Made by a program: the position numbers and the translations under genes. From the NCBI GenBank assembly GCA_002422125.1, contig DITF01000260.1, positions 1 to 6,228 of the forward strand: DNA of 6,228 nucleotides, in the 5' to 3' direction. This DNA is from a bacterium UBP17_UBA6191 (lineage in GTDB: Bacteria; Muiribacteriota; UBA6191). The notes under the pieces are model-generated. The model searched no databases. It saw only the letters and a program-made list of their open reading frames with translations, and was not told where the DNA came from. Positions 6,034 through 6,228 of this stretch are shown here, one piece after another; the stretch's first letter is position 1; each line of letters opens with the position of its first letter.

Positions 6034-6228
6034 AATTCCTGATGGCCTTGACCACTTTTTCTGCAGCATCCTTGATTCCGGTCGCTGTGATAATACTGAT
6101 ACCAGAATCATTTAGCATGCGGCGGGCTTCTTCAGCATTGGTTCCAGATAATCTGACCACCAAAGGTACCTTCAAAGAAACAATTTTCATCGCATCCAAA
6201 ACGCCTTGAGCCACACGGTCACAACGAA
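6032..6228 (-). CDS. sucC: Succinyl-CoA synthetase beta subunit, C-terminal end (runs off the right edge)
   Basis: The last 64 codons and the stop are present; the reading frame is open to the window edge. Seen: RCDRVAQGVLDA, then VPLVVRLSGTNAEEARRML, then SGISIITATGIKDAAEKVV, matching the end of E. coli SucC (RCDLIADGI..., VPVVVRLEGNNAEL..., ..DAAQQVV). Known: this is the C-terminal ligase domain that contacts the alpha subunit; the ATP-grasp nucleotide domain is outside the window. Placement 11 bases upstream of sucD in the same direction gives the standard sucCD order. Confidence 0.95.
   Translation of the reverse strand, partial: RCDRVAQGVLDAMKIVSLKVPLVVRLSGTNAEEARRMLNDSGISIITATGIKDAAEKVVKAIRN

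Overview
This 6.2-kb window looks like ordinary chromosomal sequence from a Gram-negative (diderm) bacterium. The evidence is a protein built from modules resembling the N-terminal domains of secretins, a GltP-type symporter and a sucC-sucD pair close in sequence to the E. coli enzymes. Base composition looks moderate and slightly AT-leaning by eye. Coding is dense, with no gene-free stretch of 300 bases. I cannot name the taxon; a proteobacterial or former-deltaproteobacterial lineage would fit, but that is inference.

Left part (1-2520, minus strand, transcribed leftwards). A compact three-gene unit is read from about 2559 downwards. It begins with a rhomboid intramembrane serine protease that has large soluble extensions at both ends. 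This overlaps by 4 bases a membrane-anchored protein of unknown function. After a 3-base gap comes the start of a SpsF/KdsB-like cytidylyltransferase, which runs off the left edge. The spacing implies one mRNA with coupled translation.

Middle part (2490-5082, plus strand). A second tight unit is read rightwards: a 200-residue exported protein made of two STN-like (secretin/TonB short N-terminal) modules, a DUF4145 protein with a four-cysteine zinc-finger-like N-terminus, and a sodium/proton-coupled acidic amino acid symporter with an intact substrate site. The last two overlap by 4 bases (ATGA). The first gene probably starts at a GTG inside the 5' end of the rhomboid gene, so the two units overlap head to head by 31 bases.

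Right part (5103-6228, minus strand). The end of sucC and all of sucD encode the two subunits of succinyl-CoA synthetase of the TCA cycle. The operon converges on the symporter gene. A perfect 13-bp inverted repeat spans the symporter stop codon and the short convergent spacer, and may end transcription from both sides.

I see no RNA gene, CRISPR array, insertion sequence or phage gene. The best leads are the orphan tandem STN-module protein, its head-to-head overlap with the rhomboid gene, and the rhomboid with its co-encoded unknown partner. I do not claim a new biological system.
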